Program-made: the position numbers and the translations under genes
NCBI RefSeq assembly: GCF_001730365.1
Contig: NZ_MIKB01000002.1
Location: 42,892 to 106,891, forward strand
DNA: 64,000 bases
Direction: 5' to 3'
From: Enterococcus quebecensis
GTDB lineage: Bacteria > Bacillota > Bacilli > Lactobacillales > Enterococcaceae
Shown here: one piece after another, positions 11,751-20,346 of the stretch
Layout: every line of letters begins with the position of its first letter
Numbering within the stretch: the first letter of the stretch is position 1
The notes under the pieces: model-generated
Databases searched by the model: none
What the model saw: only the letters and a program-made list of their open reading frames with translations
Told to the model about the DNA's origin: nothing

Positions 11751-12332
11751 TTATTGAAACAGCATTTCAGCTATCTTAAAGCTCTCTGTTTTCTTGATTT
11801 CTTGAACAAGGCTAGGGAATAGAAAATTGTATTCAATACCATCTTTGGCAATGATAAATCCACCAACATTTGGTATATACTCTTTTTCCAGTACCAATCT
11901 CAGTTTGTCAGAAGTATGTTCTGCCAGCCATTGATCGTCTAATTTCTCTTGTGAATACTCACCTAACTTTAACCGAGCATCTCCTTCAACAGGTAACTGA
12001 CTAATAATCTGCTTTACGAAAATTTGAAACTCTGCCTCTGTCCAATGATTCATTCGTTCGATTGCCTCTGAAAAAAGCAGTTCCAAATAACCTTGCTTTT
12101 GATTCAACGTCCCTTGTTTGATCTCTAATTGTTGACGATTTTGTTTTTGTTTAAAAGCTTTAATTGTTTGTTCTTCATTTTTTTCGATTAACTTTCTTTC
12201 TTGTAAAAAAAGCGCTTCTTCTTGCTCTGCAAACTCTTGGTCAATTCGCTTAATTTCTACTTTTTTCAGTTCTAAAACTTCAGTTTGACCTTTTTCTAGA
12301 ATTTGTTCGACAATTCTTTCGATTGCATCCAT
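11751..12332 (-). CDS. ntpE: V-type Na+-ATPase subunit E (peripheral stalk)
   Basis: 193 residues. The N-terminal two thirds is a charged coiled coil rich in Glu, Lys and Gln (residues ~1-105); the C-terminal part is a globular domain with LVLEKEYIPNVGGFIIAKDGIEYNF that contacts the A/B head. With NtpF it forms the stator stalks. It follows ntpK by 13 bp; the ribosome site is GGAGGAAAA. Downstream lies the tandem-repeat array before ntpC. Confidence 0.93.
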   Translation of the reverse strand: MDAIERIVEQILEKGQTEVLELKKVEIKRIDQEFAEQEEALFLQERKLIEKNEEQTIKAFKQKQNRQQLEIKQGTLNQKQGYLELLFSEAIERMNHWTEAEFQIFVKQIISQLPVEGDARLKLGEYSQEKLDDQWLAEHTSDKLRLVLEKEYIPNVGGFIIAKDGIEYNFLFPSLVQEIKKTESFKIAEMLFQ

Positions 12333-12345
12333 TTTTTTCCTCCTG

Positions 12346-12834
<489 letters not shown>

Positions 12835-14838
12835 CTATTCTTTTACTTTTGATTTTTTTTCGATATTCATGTACTTCTCTTCTGTTTTCAACGGCTTGAA
12901 TGCGCGACCACCGCCGGTATAAAATTTCCCGAAAAACTCTACATATTGTAACCGTGCCCCATGCACATAAGCACTTAACAAGCTTAAAAAGAGATTTAAA
13001 GCGTGCAAGGCTACAATCAATAAGATCCCTACAGTGAAGCGAGCTACAGGCGGCATAAAGGCCACCAACATATTAAACGCTGCTGCAATACTTCCACCTG
13101 AAATCCCTAAGGCCATCAAACGTGTGTAACTGACTAAATCACCAATATAACCTGTTAAACCATACAATCCATATAGACCTTTAGCCAATCCTTTAATTTT
13201 TGATTTCGATTGAATAATCGGTACTACAATAATTGATATGGCAGAAATAACTGCTACAACAATTCCAATTGTAACCAACCCATCATTGTTAAAGATCAAC
13301 ATACCTAAGACGGAAATTAAAATCCCCACCAATAAACCTTGCCAAGCAAAACTTTCACTAATACTATCTAAATAGCGTTTTCGTTTAGTTAATTCAATTC
13401 CGTTGACCATCAATCCTGTTAACAGCTGGATAAACCCAAAAATAACAGACAAGATCAAGATTGTATTTACATCTTCAGTCGTTGATAAAATGGGAAACGG
13501 TAACTGAATGCCAAACATCATCTTGGGTAACGTAGCACCAAAGAACGAACCGTAGATAAAGCCCCAAATAATGGTTGGAAAAGACAGTATTAGAAAGAAA
13601 TCCGCAAAACGTTTCATTCCTCTTGGTAACACCAGTAGTTTAAGCGCAAGCAATGCACCTAACAACATCAACACTCCATATCCAATATCCGCCACCATCA
13701 TACCAAAAAATACCATGTAAAAAGGCGTCATAATTGGCGTTGGGTCAACTTCATCATATTTTGGCAAACTGTACATTTCCGTCAGCATTTCAAAAGGAGC
13801 TACAAGAGAATTATTTTTTAATTTCACAGGAATATCGGTCTTAATCTCATCCTCAGTTGGTTGATCAAAGGTAATATAAACCTCATCTATAGGCAATGCC
13901 TTTTGCAAAGAAGCCGTCAACTCCTGTTTCTCATCAATCGGAATCCACCCTTGCATAACAAAGAAATAAGACGTATTTAGCAGATGTTTTTTTGCGCCTT
14001 CTCGATGGATATACGCATAAGTCATCTCCTCAGCAAAATATAGTTCTTCCAAATGATTTCGATAAGAAGACAAGCTGATTTTCAATCTCTTTTCTTCTTC
14101 AACAAGTACGGTCAATTCTTCTTTATTTTTTTGATATGCCTCTTTTGGTAAAATATCATATGGATAACGAAACTCATTGAAGCTATATTTACTCGTGATT
14201 TCTTCCAGATCATCTGATTGACTCTTCAAATAAATCAAGCTGTAATAGACATGATTTTGACTATGGTAAATTTCTTCAACATAAACAGATGCTACCTTTT
14301 CTATATCCGCTAAAAAATCACTTTGATTGGCTGAATTGATTGTTCCCAATAAAAGTTCGGTACTCGCTAATGAATTGGTTTGTGGAATAATATCTAAATA
14401 CTGCCAACGAGCTAACCATTTTTCCCTTGATAACAACTCTTTTCTTGTAGAATCAATCGTGTCCAGTCCCTTTTTAAGTGAAGCAATTTCTCTTAAATAT
14501 TCAGTGATTCTCAACTCGTCAAAACTTTTTTCAAGAGAGCTTAATGTACGTATTTGCCTTTTTAAGGGCTTCTTTTTAGAAGAATTTTCACCAAATCGTT
14601 CAATGAATGTCAGAGCTTCCTGAATTTCCGTCAGCATTGATTGAAAATATTTCTTTTTACTTTCATCTTCCTCCACTACGGTTGACGCAAAATGTTTTTT
14701 TATATAAGAGCTATCTACATTAGAATGAAAAAAATCTTTGATCTCAATTGCCTGCAACCCTTGAATCGTTTGAAGAATCACTTCTTCTCTTTCAGCAGAA
14801 GCAATGATCGTCATTTTTTCCATTTTATTGACTGCCAT
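12835..14838 (-). CDS. ntpI: V-type Na+-ATPase membrane subunit I (a-type stator)
   Basis: 667 residues. The N-terminal half (~1-350) is a cytoplasmic coiled-coil domain that meets the peripheral stalks; the C-terminal half has about eight transmembrane segments, including the conserved DLVSYTRLMALGISGG helix whose arginine faces the rotor glutamate, and FFGKFYTGGGRAFKPL near the end. It forms the ion half-channels next to NtpK. The start overlaps ntpF by 14 bp. Confidence 0.96.
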   Translation of the reverse strand: MAVNKMEKMTIIASAEREEVILQTIQGLQAIEIKDFFHSNVDSSYIKKHFASTVVEEDESKKKYFQSMLTEIQEALTFIERFGENSSKKKPLKRQIRTLSSLEKSFDELRITEYLREIASLKKGLDTIDSTRKELLSREKWLARWQYLDIIPQTNSLASTELLLGTINSANQSDFLADIEKVASVYVEEIYHSQNHVYYSLIYLKSQSDDLEEITSKYSFNEFRYPYDILPKEAYQKNKEELTVLVEEEKRLKISLSSYRNHLEELYFAEEMTYAYIHREGAKKHLLNTSYFFVMQGWIPIDEKQELTASLQKALPIDEVYITFDQPTEDEIKTDIPVKLKNNSLVAPFEMLTEMYSLPKYDEVDPTPIMTPFYMVFFGMMVADIGYGVLMLLGALLALKLLVLPRGMKRFADFFLILSFPTIIWGFIYGSFFGATLPKMMFGIQLPFPILSTTEDVNTILILSVIFGFIQLLTGLMVNGIELTKRKRYLDSISESFAWQGLLVGILISVLGMLIFNNDGLVTIGIVVAVISAISIIVVPIIQSKSKIKGLAKGLYGLYGLTGYIGDLVSYTRLMALGISGGSIAAAFNMLVAFMPPVARFTVGILLIVALHALNLFLSLLSAYVHGARLQYVEFFGKFYTGGGRAFKPLKTEEKYMNIEKKSKVKE

Positions 14839-15151
14839 AGATTGTTTTCACCCCTTCTATTACGTGATCAATGATAGATTCTTTGTTTTTCTCATATTTT
14901 TCTTGGAAGCTTAGATTTTGTTCTTTCGCTTCACTTAATAAAACAACCTTTTCTTTTTGAAGTTGTTCGTTTTTTTGAGTTTCTAGCTCCTGCAGCACAG
15001 CTGTTACTTTCTCTTGACTAACCTCTTGTTTTTTCTTCAAGTCTGTTGCTTTTTTTTGTTCATACATAGCCAGTTCTTCTTTAAGCGTTTGTCTCATTTG
15101 ATCCACTTGCTCTTCTGCATCTCGTATCTTATCTAATGCTTCTAAAACCAT
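14825..15151 (-). CDS. ntpF: V-type Na+-ATPase subunit G/H-like stalk protein (NtpF)
   Basis: 108 residues, almost entirely charged helix (LDKIRDAEEQVDQMRQTL...), the peripheral-stalk partner of subunit E. First gene of the operon, as in E. hirae. The ribosome site is AGGGGTG. It is preceded by a ~230-nt leader with two terminator-like hairpins. Confidence 0.9.
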   Translation of the reverse strand: MVLEALDKIRDAEEQVDQMRQTLKEELAMYEQKKATDLKKKQEVSQEKVTAVLQELETQKNEQLQKEKVVLLSEAKEQNLSFQEKYEKNKESIIDHVIEGVKTIYGSQ

Positions 15152-15225
15152 TTTTTCACCCCTATCATTTGATTACTCAGTATTCCTCTCTATTATTGAA
15201 CTTATCACCCTTTTTTACAATCAAA

Positions 15226-15363
15226 AAGGGAATAAACTGTGTTTTTACTTAGAAAAAACACAACTTATTCCCTTAAAAACTGATTGAAAAATAAAAAAGG
15301 GCGTAAGTCCAAAAAATCGTTCTTCTCACCCCTTGAAGAACCTGATCCTTGAAGCTTGCGCCC
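15226..15363 (-). ncRNA. Structured ntp leader with two tandem terminator-like hairpins (candidate riboswitch/attenuator)
   Basis: Read on the minus strand, hairpin 1 pairs GGGCGCAAGC (15363-15354) with CTTACGCCC (15307-15299). It encloses an inner stem GTTCTTC/GAAGAAC and an unpaired AAGGATCAGG, and is followed by TTTTTTATTTTT. Hairpin 2 pairs AAGGGAATAA (15274-15265) with TTATTCCCTT (15235-15226), with inner TGTGTTTTT/AAAAACACA, and is followed by TTTTTGATT. Both resemble intrinsic terminators upstream of the first gene, so regulated readthrough is likely. A sodium-sensing riboswitch is a plausible but unproven identity. Confidence 0.7.
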
Positions 15364-15387
15364 AACCATTTTTATTTATATGTACTC

Positions 15388-15416
15388 ATCTTAGCAAAAA
15401 AAAAACGAAATTACAA
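15388..15416 (-). promoter_or_regulatory. Promoter of ntp operon
   Basis: Minus strand: TTGTAA (15416-15411), 17-bp spacer containing a run of T, TAAGAT (15393-15388). The predicted start near 15381 gives a 230-nt leader before ntpF. Confidence 0.65.
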
Positions 15417-15458
15417 CTTCTTTGAAAGTAAACTTTACCTGACCACTATAAAAAGAAT

Positions 15459-15661
15459 CCCATCTTCAAACGAAGATGGGAAAAGGAGTTTTACTCATGA
15501 GAGTAAATGAAAAAAAGTTGTTGTTAGGATACCATTATCCTACTATCCTATTTTTATTTTTACAAATGAAAAGCATCCCAAATTCTAAAAAATGCAATAT
15601 TTTGTATTTTAGAAAAAGAATGCCTCTAAATCGTATGCTGAACCACCGATCCGTTCAATAA
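15459..15661 (+). other. Hairpin/RBS/short-peptide element, copy 1
   Basis: A perfect hairpin CCCATCTTC / GAAGATGGG (15459-15480) is followed at once by AAAAGGAG and TTTTACTC, then an ATG at 15497. The frame begins MRVNEKKLLLGYHYP and stays open to 15661. A second element at 17918-18006 has the same order of parts and encodes MKILLGYIYINT. The shared LLGY(H/I)Y motif and shared RNA layout suggest a small translated element rather than chance. In the minus direction the same hairpin followed by ATTCTTTTTAT can terminate the gene at 15609-15926. Confidence 0.45.
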
Positions 15662-15926
15662 TAGCTTCCATCCATACATCTGTAAACCAATCATATTGAA
15701 TTTGATTGATAATACTTTTTTTCAACTCATTAATTAATGTCTCACTATCCATTTGTCCATCATAATATGAATCCATCATTGTTAGAACTTTCGCATTACT
15801 ATGCTGTTGAAATTTGTAGATACGACCTTTTTCTATGTAATAGAACCAATGATTAATGATAATCGCAAATCGTTCTTCTTTATTTTCTATTAATGTGATA
15901 AACATCTGAGGTGTGATTTTCTTCAT
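15609..15926 (-). CDS. Hypothetical protein (105 residues)
   Basis: Not recognised. A 105-residue soluble protein, MKKITPQMFITLI..., rich in Ile, Tyr and Trp with acidic segments; no signal peptide or membrane helix. It starts at an ATG preceded by AAGGAGTAG. The minus-strand hairpin at 15459-15480 with a T-rich tail is its probable terminator. The 3' end overlaps on the opposite strand with the possible peptide frame of the hairpin element. Confidence 0.7.
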   Translation of the reverse strand: MKKITPQMFITLIENKEERFAIIINHWFYYIEKGRIYKFQQHSNAKVLTMMDSYYDGQMDSETLINELKKSIINQIQYDWFTDVWMEAIIERIGGSAYDLEAFFF

Positions 15927-16176
15927 TTTTTACTACTCCTTTTGAAATTTGTCCGTTTATTTCCAAGTAGAAAAGTCCCTTTTAACTTATTAATACACTA
16001 CTTTTATACTGATTTTTCGTACCTATCATTTTATCATAACAATGACATCGATGTTTAAAAATCTAGCACATAATTCTCAAAAAAATGTCCAGCCTTCATC
16101 TTTTAGTCTAAAATTAACTACTATTTGGTATAATGTAATTGTACCTCTATTATTTTATCGATTGGAGAAACAAACA

Positions 16177-16518
16177 ATGAATCAAAATTTGATAAAAGTA
16201 ACAACAACTTTTCAGAATACATGGTTGATTAACTTAAAAAAAGATGCATTTGCTGATGAAAACGATATTTTATTTGGTGATACCTTACGACTTTCCATTT
16301 CTAAAAACGATTCTTATTACTTTTCAGAAGCAATTGCACTAACCTACAGTAAAGATATTTTATCTATTGACGAACCCACCGAAGGAGAAATTGAATTTTT
16401 TTACGCTATGAAAATTGCTCAAGAAAAAATGTTTTCAAAGACATTAGCTGCAAAATATGGCTTGGAAAAATACCTAATTCCAACACTAGCAACCGATAAG
16501 TCAACAGAAGACAAATAA
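16177..16518 (+). CDS. Hypothetical protein (113 residues)
   Basis: Not recognised. A frame is open from 16042, but TTGGAGAAA before the ATG at 16177 and an extended -10 (TTGGTATAAT ending 16134) upstream support this shorter form, MNQNLIKVTTTFQ..., of 113 residues. Soluble, mixed composition, no clear motif; the segment EGEIEFFYAMKIAQEKMFSK may form a helix. It is followed by a long terminator hairpin, so it is monocistronic. Confidence 0.7.
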   Translation: MNQNLIKVTTTFQNTWLINLKKDAFADENDILFGDTLRLSISKNDSYYFSEAIALTYSKDILSIDEPTEGEIEFFYAMKIAQEKMFSKTLAAKYGLEKYLIPTLATDKSTEDK

Positions 16519-16592
16519 AATAATAGCCTCTGATTTACTTCATTCAACAGGAAAAGTAAATCGGAAGCTACTATTTTGCACTTTTTTTTGTT
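16517..16592 (+). terminator. Terminator after hypothetical gene
   Basis: Long imperfect stem (AAAATAATAGC..GATTTACTT / AAGTAAATC..GCTACTATTTT) followed after four bases by a T8 tract. Confidence 0.85.
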
Positions 16593-16686
16593 ACGCACTT
16601 TTTATTTATACATTTATTTTTTAGTTAAATTTTTTTGTTCACTAGAATAATTTGATAGCTTGAATTCAAATAGAACCACTATACTT

Positions 16687-16752
16687 CTAGCCTCCAACGC
16701 AAATTACGTAGACGCTAATAACTCCTGACACCAAAGTCAAGAAAGAAATCAT
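16687..16752 (-). CDS. shp: SHP-like short hydrophobic pheromone precursor (21 residues)
   Basis: Too short for ordinary gene calling. An ATG (16752-16750) with GGAGGTG eight bases upstream opens a 21-codon frame ending in TAG. The peptide starts MISFL and its last nine residues are SVYVICVGG: hydrophobic throughout, ending in V-G-G like streptococcal SHP pheromones (for example the DIIIIVGG type). It is transcribed divergently from the Rgg-family regulator that starts 217 bp away, the standard rgg/shp arrangement. Unlike many SHPs it lacks an Asp/Glu at the likely cleavage point and lysines near the start. SHPs are normally exported (PptAB), trimmed (Eep) and re-imported by Opp/Ami; those steps are inference here. 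Confidence 0.7.
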   Translation of the reverse strand: MISFLTLVSGVISVYVICVGG

Positions 16753-16788
16753 TACAGACACCTCCATATTTAGTTTTTGAAAAAACAG

Positions 16789-16800
16789 TGTTTGCAAACA
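16789..16800. promoter_or_regulatory. Palindrome in rgg-shp intergenic region (candidate Rgg operator)
   Basis: Perfect 12-bp palindrome TGTTTGCAAACA, 37 bp upstream of the shp start and overlapping a possible minus-strand -35 (TTGCAA). Related half sites (GCAAACAACAAACG) follow at 16826-16839. Position fits peptide-responsive control of shp. Confidence 0.45.
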
Positions 16801-16968
16801 AATAAATTCCCTTAAGTAAAGAATAGCAAACAACAAACGAAATTGAAAGTAAAAAAATCTCAAAATGCGAAATTAGCATATTAAATATAAAATATTCAGA
16901 ATTTCTTAAAAAAAAGAGAATATAACACTTGTTTTATGCTATAATCGCATAAAAAAGGAGGAAAAGCC

Positions 16969-17883
16969 TTGAATATCATAGATACTTTGCGTTTTTTTAG
17001 ATTGAAGTTAAAACTTACTCAAAAAGAAATGATGCCTGAATATATAGACCCTTCAACATATTCAAAAATTGAAAGTGAGCGACGCGCCTTAAAGATAAAT
17101 GAATTAGAAGAAATACTAAGTCACATCTCTGTTAATAGTGAAGAATTTTTCCGTTTCGCAACGTTTGATAAAGAACAACAGGATTTTAGAAAATACTTTT
17201 ATTATTGTGCAAACCATTTAGAAAATAAAAGTACAAAGCAAAAGCTACTAAGCTATTATTTTTCTTTAAAAAATAAAGAAGAAAAAACACTACGAGAACT
17301 ATCAAATTATATAGCAATTAAAAACTTTTTTCATGATCATTGGGATGAAGTAGAAGAACTTACTCAAAAAGAAATAGCGAGTACTCTAGATGGCCTACTG
17401 AACAAATCATTTTACCTTCAATACGATTACGCAATAACAAATAATCTTATTCGATTTTTTAATGCAAAGGAAGCTGATTTACTAATTACTAAAATGTTTC
17501 CAATTAAATATGAAGAACAACGTGATTTTACTACAAAAAAATTCGCTCATAGTATCCTAATTAATTTAATTACTTTAAAGTTATATGCAAAAGATTACGA
17601 AGGTGCAGAGAAGTACATTAGACTAGCAAAGAAACAAGACAAACAAAATGAAAATTATAATTTCAAATTAAATTTACAATACTTAACAAATCTTTTAAAT
17701 TATCTTCTTGAAGGCGAACCTGTTTATATGGAACGTGTTTATGATTTCATTCATTTGCTAGAAAATGCTGGCGATGTTACACATGCAACCAATGTAAAAA
17801 AAGAAGTCAAGATGTTAACTCATGAGAGGGACAGTGAAAACTTATTGAATAACTACACAATTGGATTATTGAAGGAAAGTTAA
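16969..17883 (+). CDS. Rgg/GadR/MutR-family transcriptional regulator
   Basis: 304 residues. Residues ~1-62 are an XRE-type HTH (LRFFRLKLKLTQKEM...DPSTYSKIESERRALKINELEEIL), followed by an all-helical C-terminal domain (~70-300) of the Rgg/PlcR/PrgX type that binds a short hydrophobic peptide. Length and domain order match Rgg proteins. TTG start with AAGGAGGAAAAG eight bases upstream; extended -10 TGCTATAAT at 16937-16945. Its divergent neighbour is the SHP-like peptide gene, so the two probably form a cell-density circuit. The downstream target may be shp itself or the genes to the right. The residue that sets SHP group specificity cannot be checked without alignment. Confidence 0.88.
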   Translation: MNIIDTLRFFRLKLKLTQKEMMPEYIDPSTYSKIESERRALKINELEEILSHISVNSEEFFRFATFDKEQQDFRKYFYYCANHLENKSTKQKLLSYYFSLKNKEEKTLRELSNYIAIKNFFHDHWDEVEELTQKEIASTLDGLLNKSFYLQYDYAITNNLIRFFNAKEADLLITKMFPIKYEEQRDFTTKKFAHSILINLITLKLYAKDYEGAEKYIRLAKKQDKQNENYNFKLNLQYLTNLLNYLLEGEPVYMERVYDFIHLLENAGDVTHATNVKKEVKMLTHERDSENLLNNYTIGLLKES

Positions 17884-17917
17884 CCTTTTAATCAAAAAAC
17901 GCCGATTAAAACAGTAT

Positions 17918-18006
17918 ATCCCACCTTTTTCAAGGTGGGATAAGGAGTATTACTCGGATTGAGTAAAATGAAAATACTGTTAGGGTACATTTATATTAAC
18001 ACTTAA
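17918..18006 (+). other. Hairpin/RBS/short-peptide element, copy 2
   Basis: Hairpin ATCCCACCTT / AAGGTGGGAT (17918-17941), then AAGGAGTATTACTC, then a frame from TTG 17959 or ATG 17968 encoding MKILLGYIYINT and a TAA at 18004. Copy 1 (15459 onward) has the same hairpin position, the same AAGGAGT.TTACTC..GAGTAAA run and a peptide with KLLLGYHY. It lies downstream of rgg without a clear terminator between them. Confidence 0.45.
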
Positions 18007-18254
18007 TGTTATAAATATCAACCCTTAAGTAATTAAATATTTTTTATTTGTTCACCTACCATAAATAAACCTCAATTTGAGTCATTTTTTCAGACTACAA
18101 ATAAATCAATTTAAACGACTCCTCTTCCCAGAAGTCTGTTATACTCATAAAACCTTTATTTTAATTAAAGAAGACCTTATTTTCAATGAATATCTTATAT
18201 TAATATTCATTTTTCTGTTAAAATAAAAAAAACATACAAAGCAGGCGAACTCAC

Positions 18255-19901
18255 TTGAATATTAAACAAAGCAAAACAAATCTTGTTATTTTACTTATCT
18301 TGTTGTGGATAAGTATGATTTCTATTTTCCCTTATTTTTTTAACAACTACATTTTCAGTCAAGATGATCTCTTGTTTCATCGAACCAGATTAGAAAGCTA
18401 CTATGAGGCAGTCAAACATCTGGACTTTTTTCCAAGGGTTTTTCCTAATATGGGGTTGAATTTTGGATATGGTGCAGATTTATTTTACCCATCACTTCTA
18501 TTATTGCCGTTTGCTATTTTTCGAATAGTTGGGCTCTCTTTTGTTCCTTCTTATTATTTATATCAATTACTAATTAGTTTGATCACGGCAGTTTCATCTT
18601 ATTATTTTTTGTATTCTATAAAAAACAATAAAAAGCAGGCATTGCTATTTTCTTGTTTCTATACACTGTCCACCTATCGATTAATCGATCAATCTGTTCG
18701 AGCGGCTCTTGGAGAGACCTTAGCTTTTGCCTTTTTGCCATTATTTGTTTTAGGCGTCTACTCTATTTTTTATAGCGATAAACATCGTTGGCAGTTATTG
18801 GCGGTCGGTATGAGCTTCTTGATTGCCAGCCACTTGATTACAGCTTTCTACTCTTTTATGCTACTACTTCTTTTTTTATTGATTAATTGGAAAAAGTGTA
18901 AAGAATTACAAATAAGAAGTTTGATTAAAGCGGGCCTGCTAACCGTTGGATTATCTGCTTGGTTTTTGCTTCCTTATTTAGAGCAAACCTATCAATTGAC
19001 ATTTAATTTTGCTCGCACAACCTTATGGACAAGTGGCTTGAACTTTAGTTTAGGGAATTTATTCGTTAATAGTCTTGCAAATTTAAGTGCCCCTTTTACG
19101 GAGTTAAAACCAAATATTGGTGTATTCCTACTTTTCGCAGTTATTATTGCAGGTTTCAATTATCCTAAATTAACACCTAAAAATAAACGCTTAACATTGA
19201 TCACAATCTTTTTAATTGTTCTAGCTACAAATCTTTTTCCTTGGGCGTTGTTTAAAATATCTATTTTAGCAAAAATCCAGTTTCCATGGCGAGTATTGTT
19301 ATTTGCTTCTTTCTTTGCCAGTCTGCTTGCGGTTAATTTGATTGAACAATTCCGTTTTCTTTCTAGTAAGGATGTGTTTGTATTTCTCAGTTTGACCAGT
19401 CTTTTAACTATTGGTTTTAATGTAAATAACTTAATGCAAAGTACTAGCCAGAATAATATCACAGTAACAAATAAAAATTATTCTGATTTTTATGAATCAG
19501 AAATTGGACATGGAAAAGAATATTTAGTCAAAGACACTGATTTTAAAAAATACTTTGCATCGCCTAGTTTAATTATTGATGGCGTTCCTTATAATGATGC
19601 GTTGAATCAAACAGTAAATCAGTATGAATTTAGTAAGTACGCTTTACGAATAGATGGTACCAAAGAGGTTCAATTGCCTAAATTTTATTACAAAGGCTAT
19701 GAAGTGAAAGAAAATCAAAAAGTCATTAGTAATTACAATAAAGCTGGTCTTGTCACTGTTAGACTTGATCAAGGTGTTCATGATATTACTATTTCTTATA
19801 AAAAAACTACCATTCAAAAAGTTTCAAGTATTTTTTCGGTACTACTGTCTTGGATAATGATTTTTTTGTATTTGATTAAATGGAAAGCGAAAGATAATTG
19901 A
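18255..19901 (+). CDS. Polytopic membrane protein, PTPS-related/YfhO-like (GT-C-type) family
   Basis: 548 residues with roughly ten to twelve transmembrane helices in the first ~380 residues, an extracytoplasmic C-terminal beta-rich domain (~390-520), and a last helix (FSVLLSWIMIFLYLI). An acidic motif SQDDLLFHRTRLE lies in the first outside loop, as in GT-C glycosyltransferases and the '6-pyruvoyl-tetrahydropterin synthase-related' membrane family. Function is probably lipid-linked sugar transfer or cell-envelope glycan modification, but the substrate is unknown. TTG start; ribosome site weak (GCAGGCGAAC). Monocistronic, terminator at 19981. Confidence 0.75.
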   Translation: MNIKQSKTNLVILLILLWISMISIFPYFFNNYIFSQDDLLFHRTRLESYYEAVKHLDFFPRVFPNMGLNFGYGADLFYPSLLLLPFAIFRIVGLSFVPSYYLYQLLISLITAVSSYYFLYSIKNNKKQALLFSCFYTLSTYRLIDQSVRAALGETLAFAFLPLFVLGVYSIFYSDKHRWQLLAVGMSFLIASHLITAFYSFMLLLLFLLINWKKCKELQIRSLIKAGLLTVGLSAWFLLPYLEQTYQLTFNFARTTLWTSGLNFSLGNLFVNSLANLSAPFTELKPNIGVFLLFAVIIAGFNYPKLTPKNKRLTLITIFLIVLATNLFPWALFKISILAKIQFPWRVLLFASFFASLLAVNLIEQFRFLSSKDVFVFLSLTSLLTIGFNVNNLMQSTSQNNITVTNKNYSDFYESEIGHGKEYLVKDTDFKKYFASPSLIIDGVPYNDALNQTVNQYEFSKYALRIDGTKEVQLPKFYYKGYEVKENQKVISNYNKAGLVTVRLDQGVHDITISYKKTTIQKVSSIFSVLLSWIMIFLYLIKWKAKDN

Positions 19902-19980
19902 TCGTTTCTACTCATTTAATTTTGAATTGATTGGGCAATAAATCATAATGATTCTCTCTAGAAAGTTGCATGTGAATAAA

Positions 19981-20018
19981 AAAATCTTTATCAACTTATT
20001 ATTGATAAAGATTTTTTT
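19981..20018. terminator. Terminator after membrane protein gene
   Basis: Perfect inverted repeat AAAATCTTTATCA / TGATAAAGATTTT with an 8-9-nt loop, followed by a T tract; may act for both strands. Confidence 0.9.
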
Positions 20019-20025
20019 AATTATT

Positions 20026-20225
20026 TTATAGATTAAAATCAATGTCGCTACAGTCAACATATATATTTGCTTTTAAATGTAAACTAGAATTAATGCCTGT
20101 TTTTACTGATTTTGCTGAATAATTAATTAAGGAAAATTTTTCTGTGCCCATTTCCAATCCTACTAATGGATACTACTAAATTTCCATAGACAGTTTCAGT
20201 TCCATTAGTAAAAAACATTCTATAC
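20026..20225 (-). pseudogene. Decayed copy of the small secreted protein family
   Basis: On the minus strand the 3' end reads ...EKFSLINYSAKS..., then IYVDCSDIDFNL and stop. This matches the C terminus of the intact paralogs at 20347-20859 and 25154-25669 (CVDYSDIDFNL, CIDYSDIDFNL). The frame is lost upstream (NGTETVYGNLVVS in a different frame) and no start or signal peptide remains. It lies tail to head with the intact copy A. Confidence 0.8.
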
Positions 20226-20346
20226 TTTAACTCTATCTTTCACCGGCTAATACATAAAATATTAGATATGAAACTAGGTATCCCTTGACTAAAAACCGTA
20301 CTTTAAGATAAAATTATATTACAATAAATAAAAGGAGTGATTTGTT

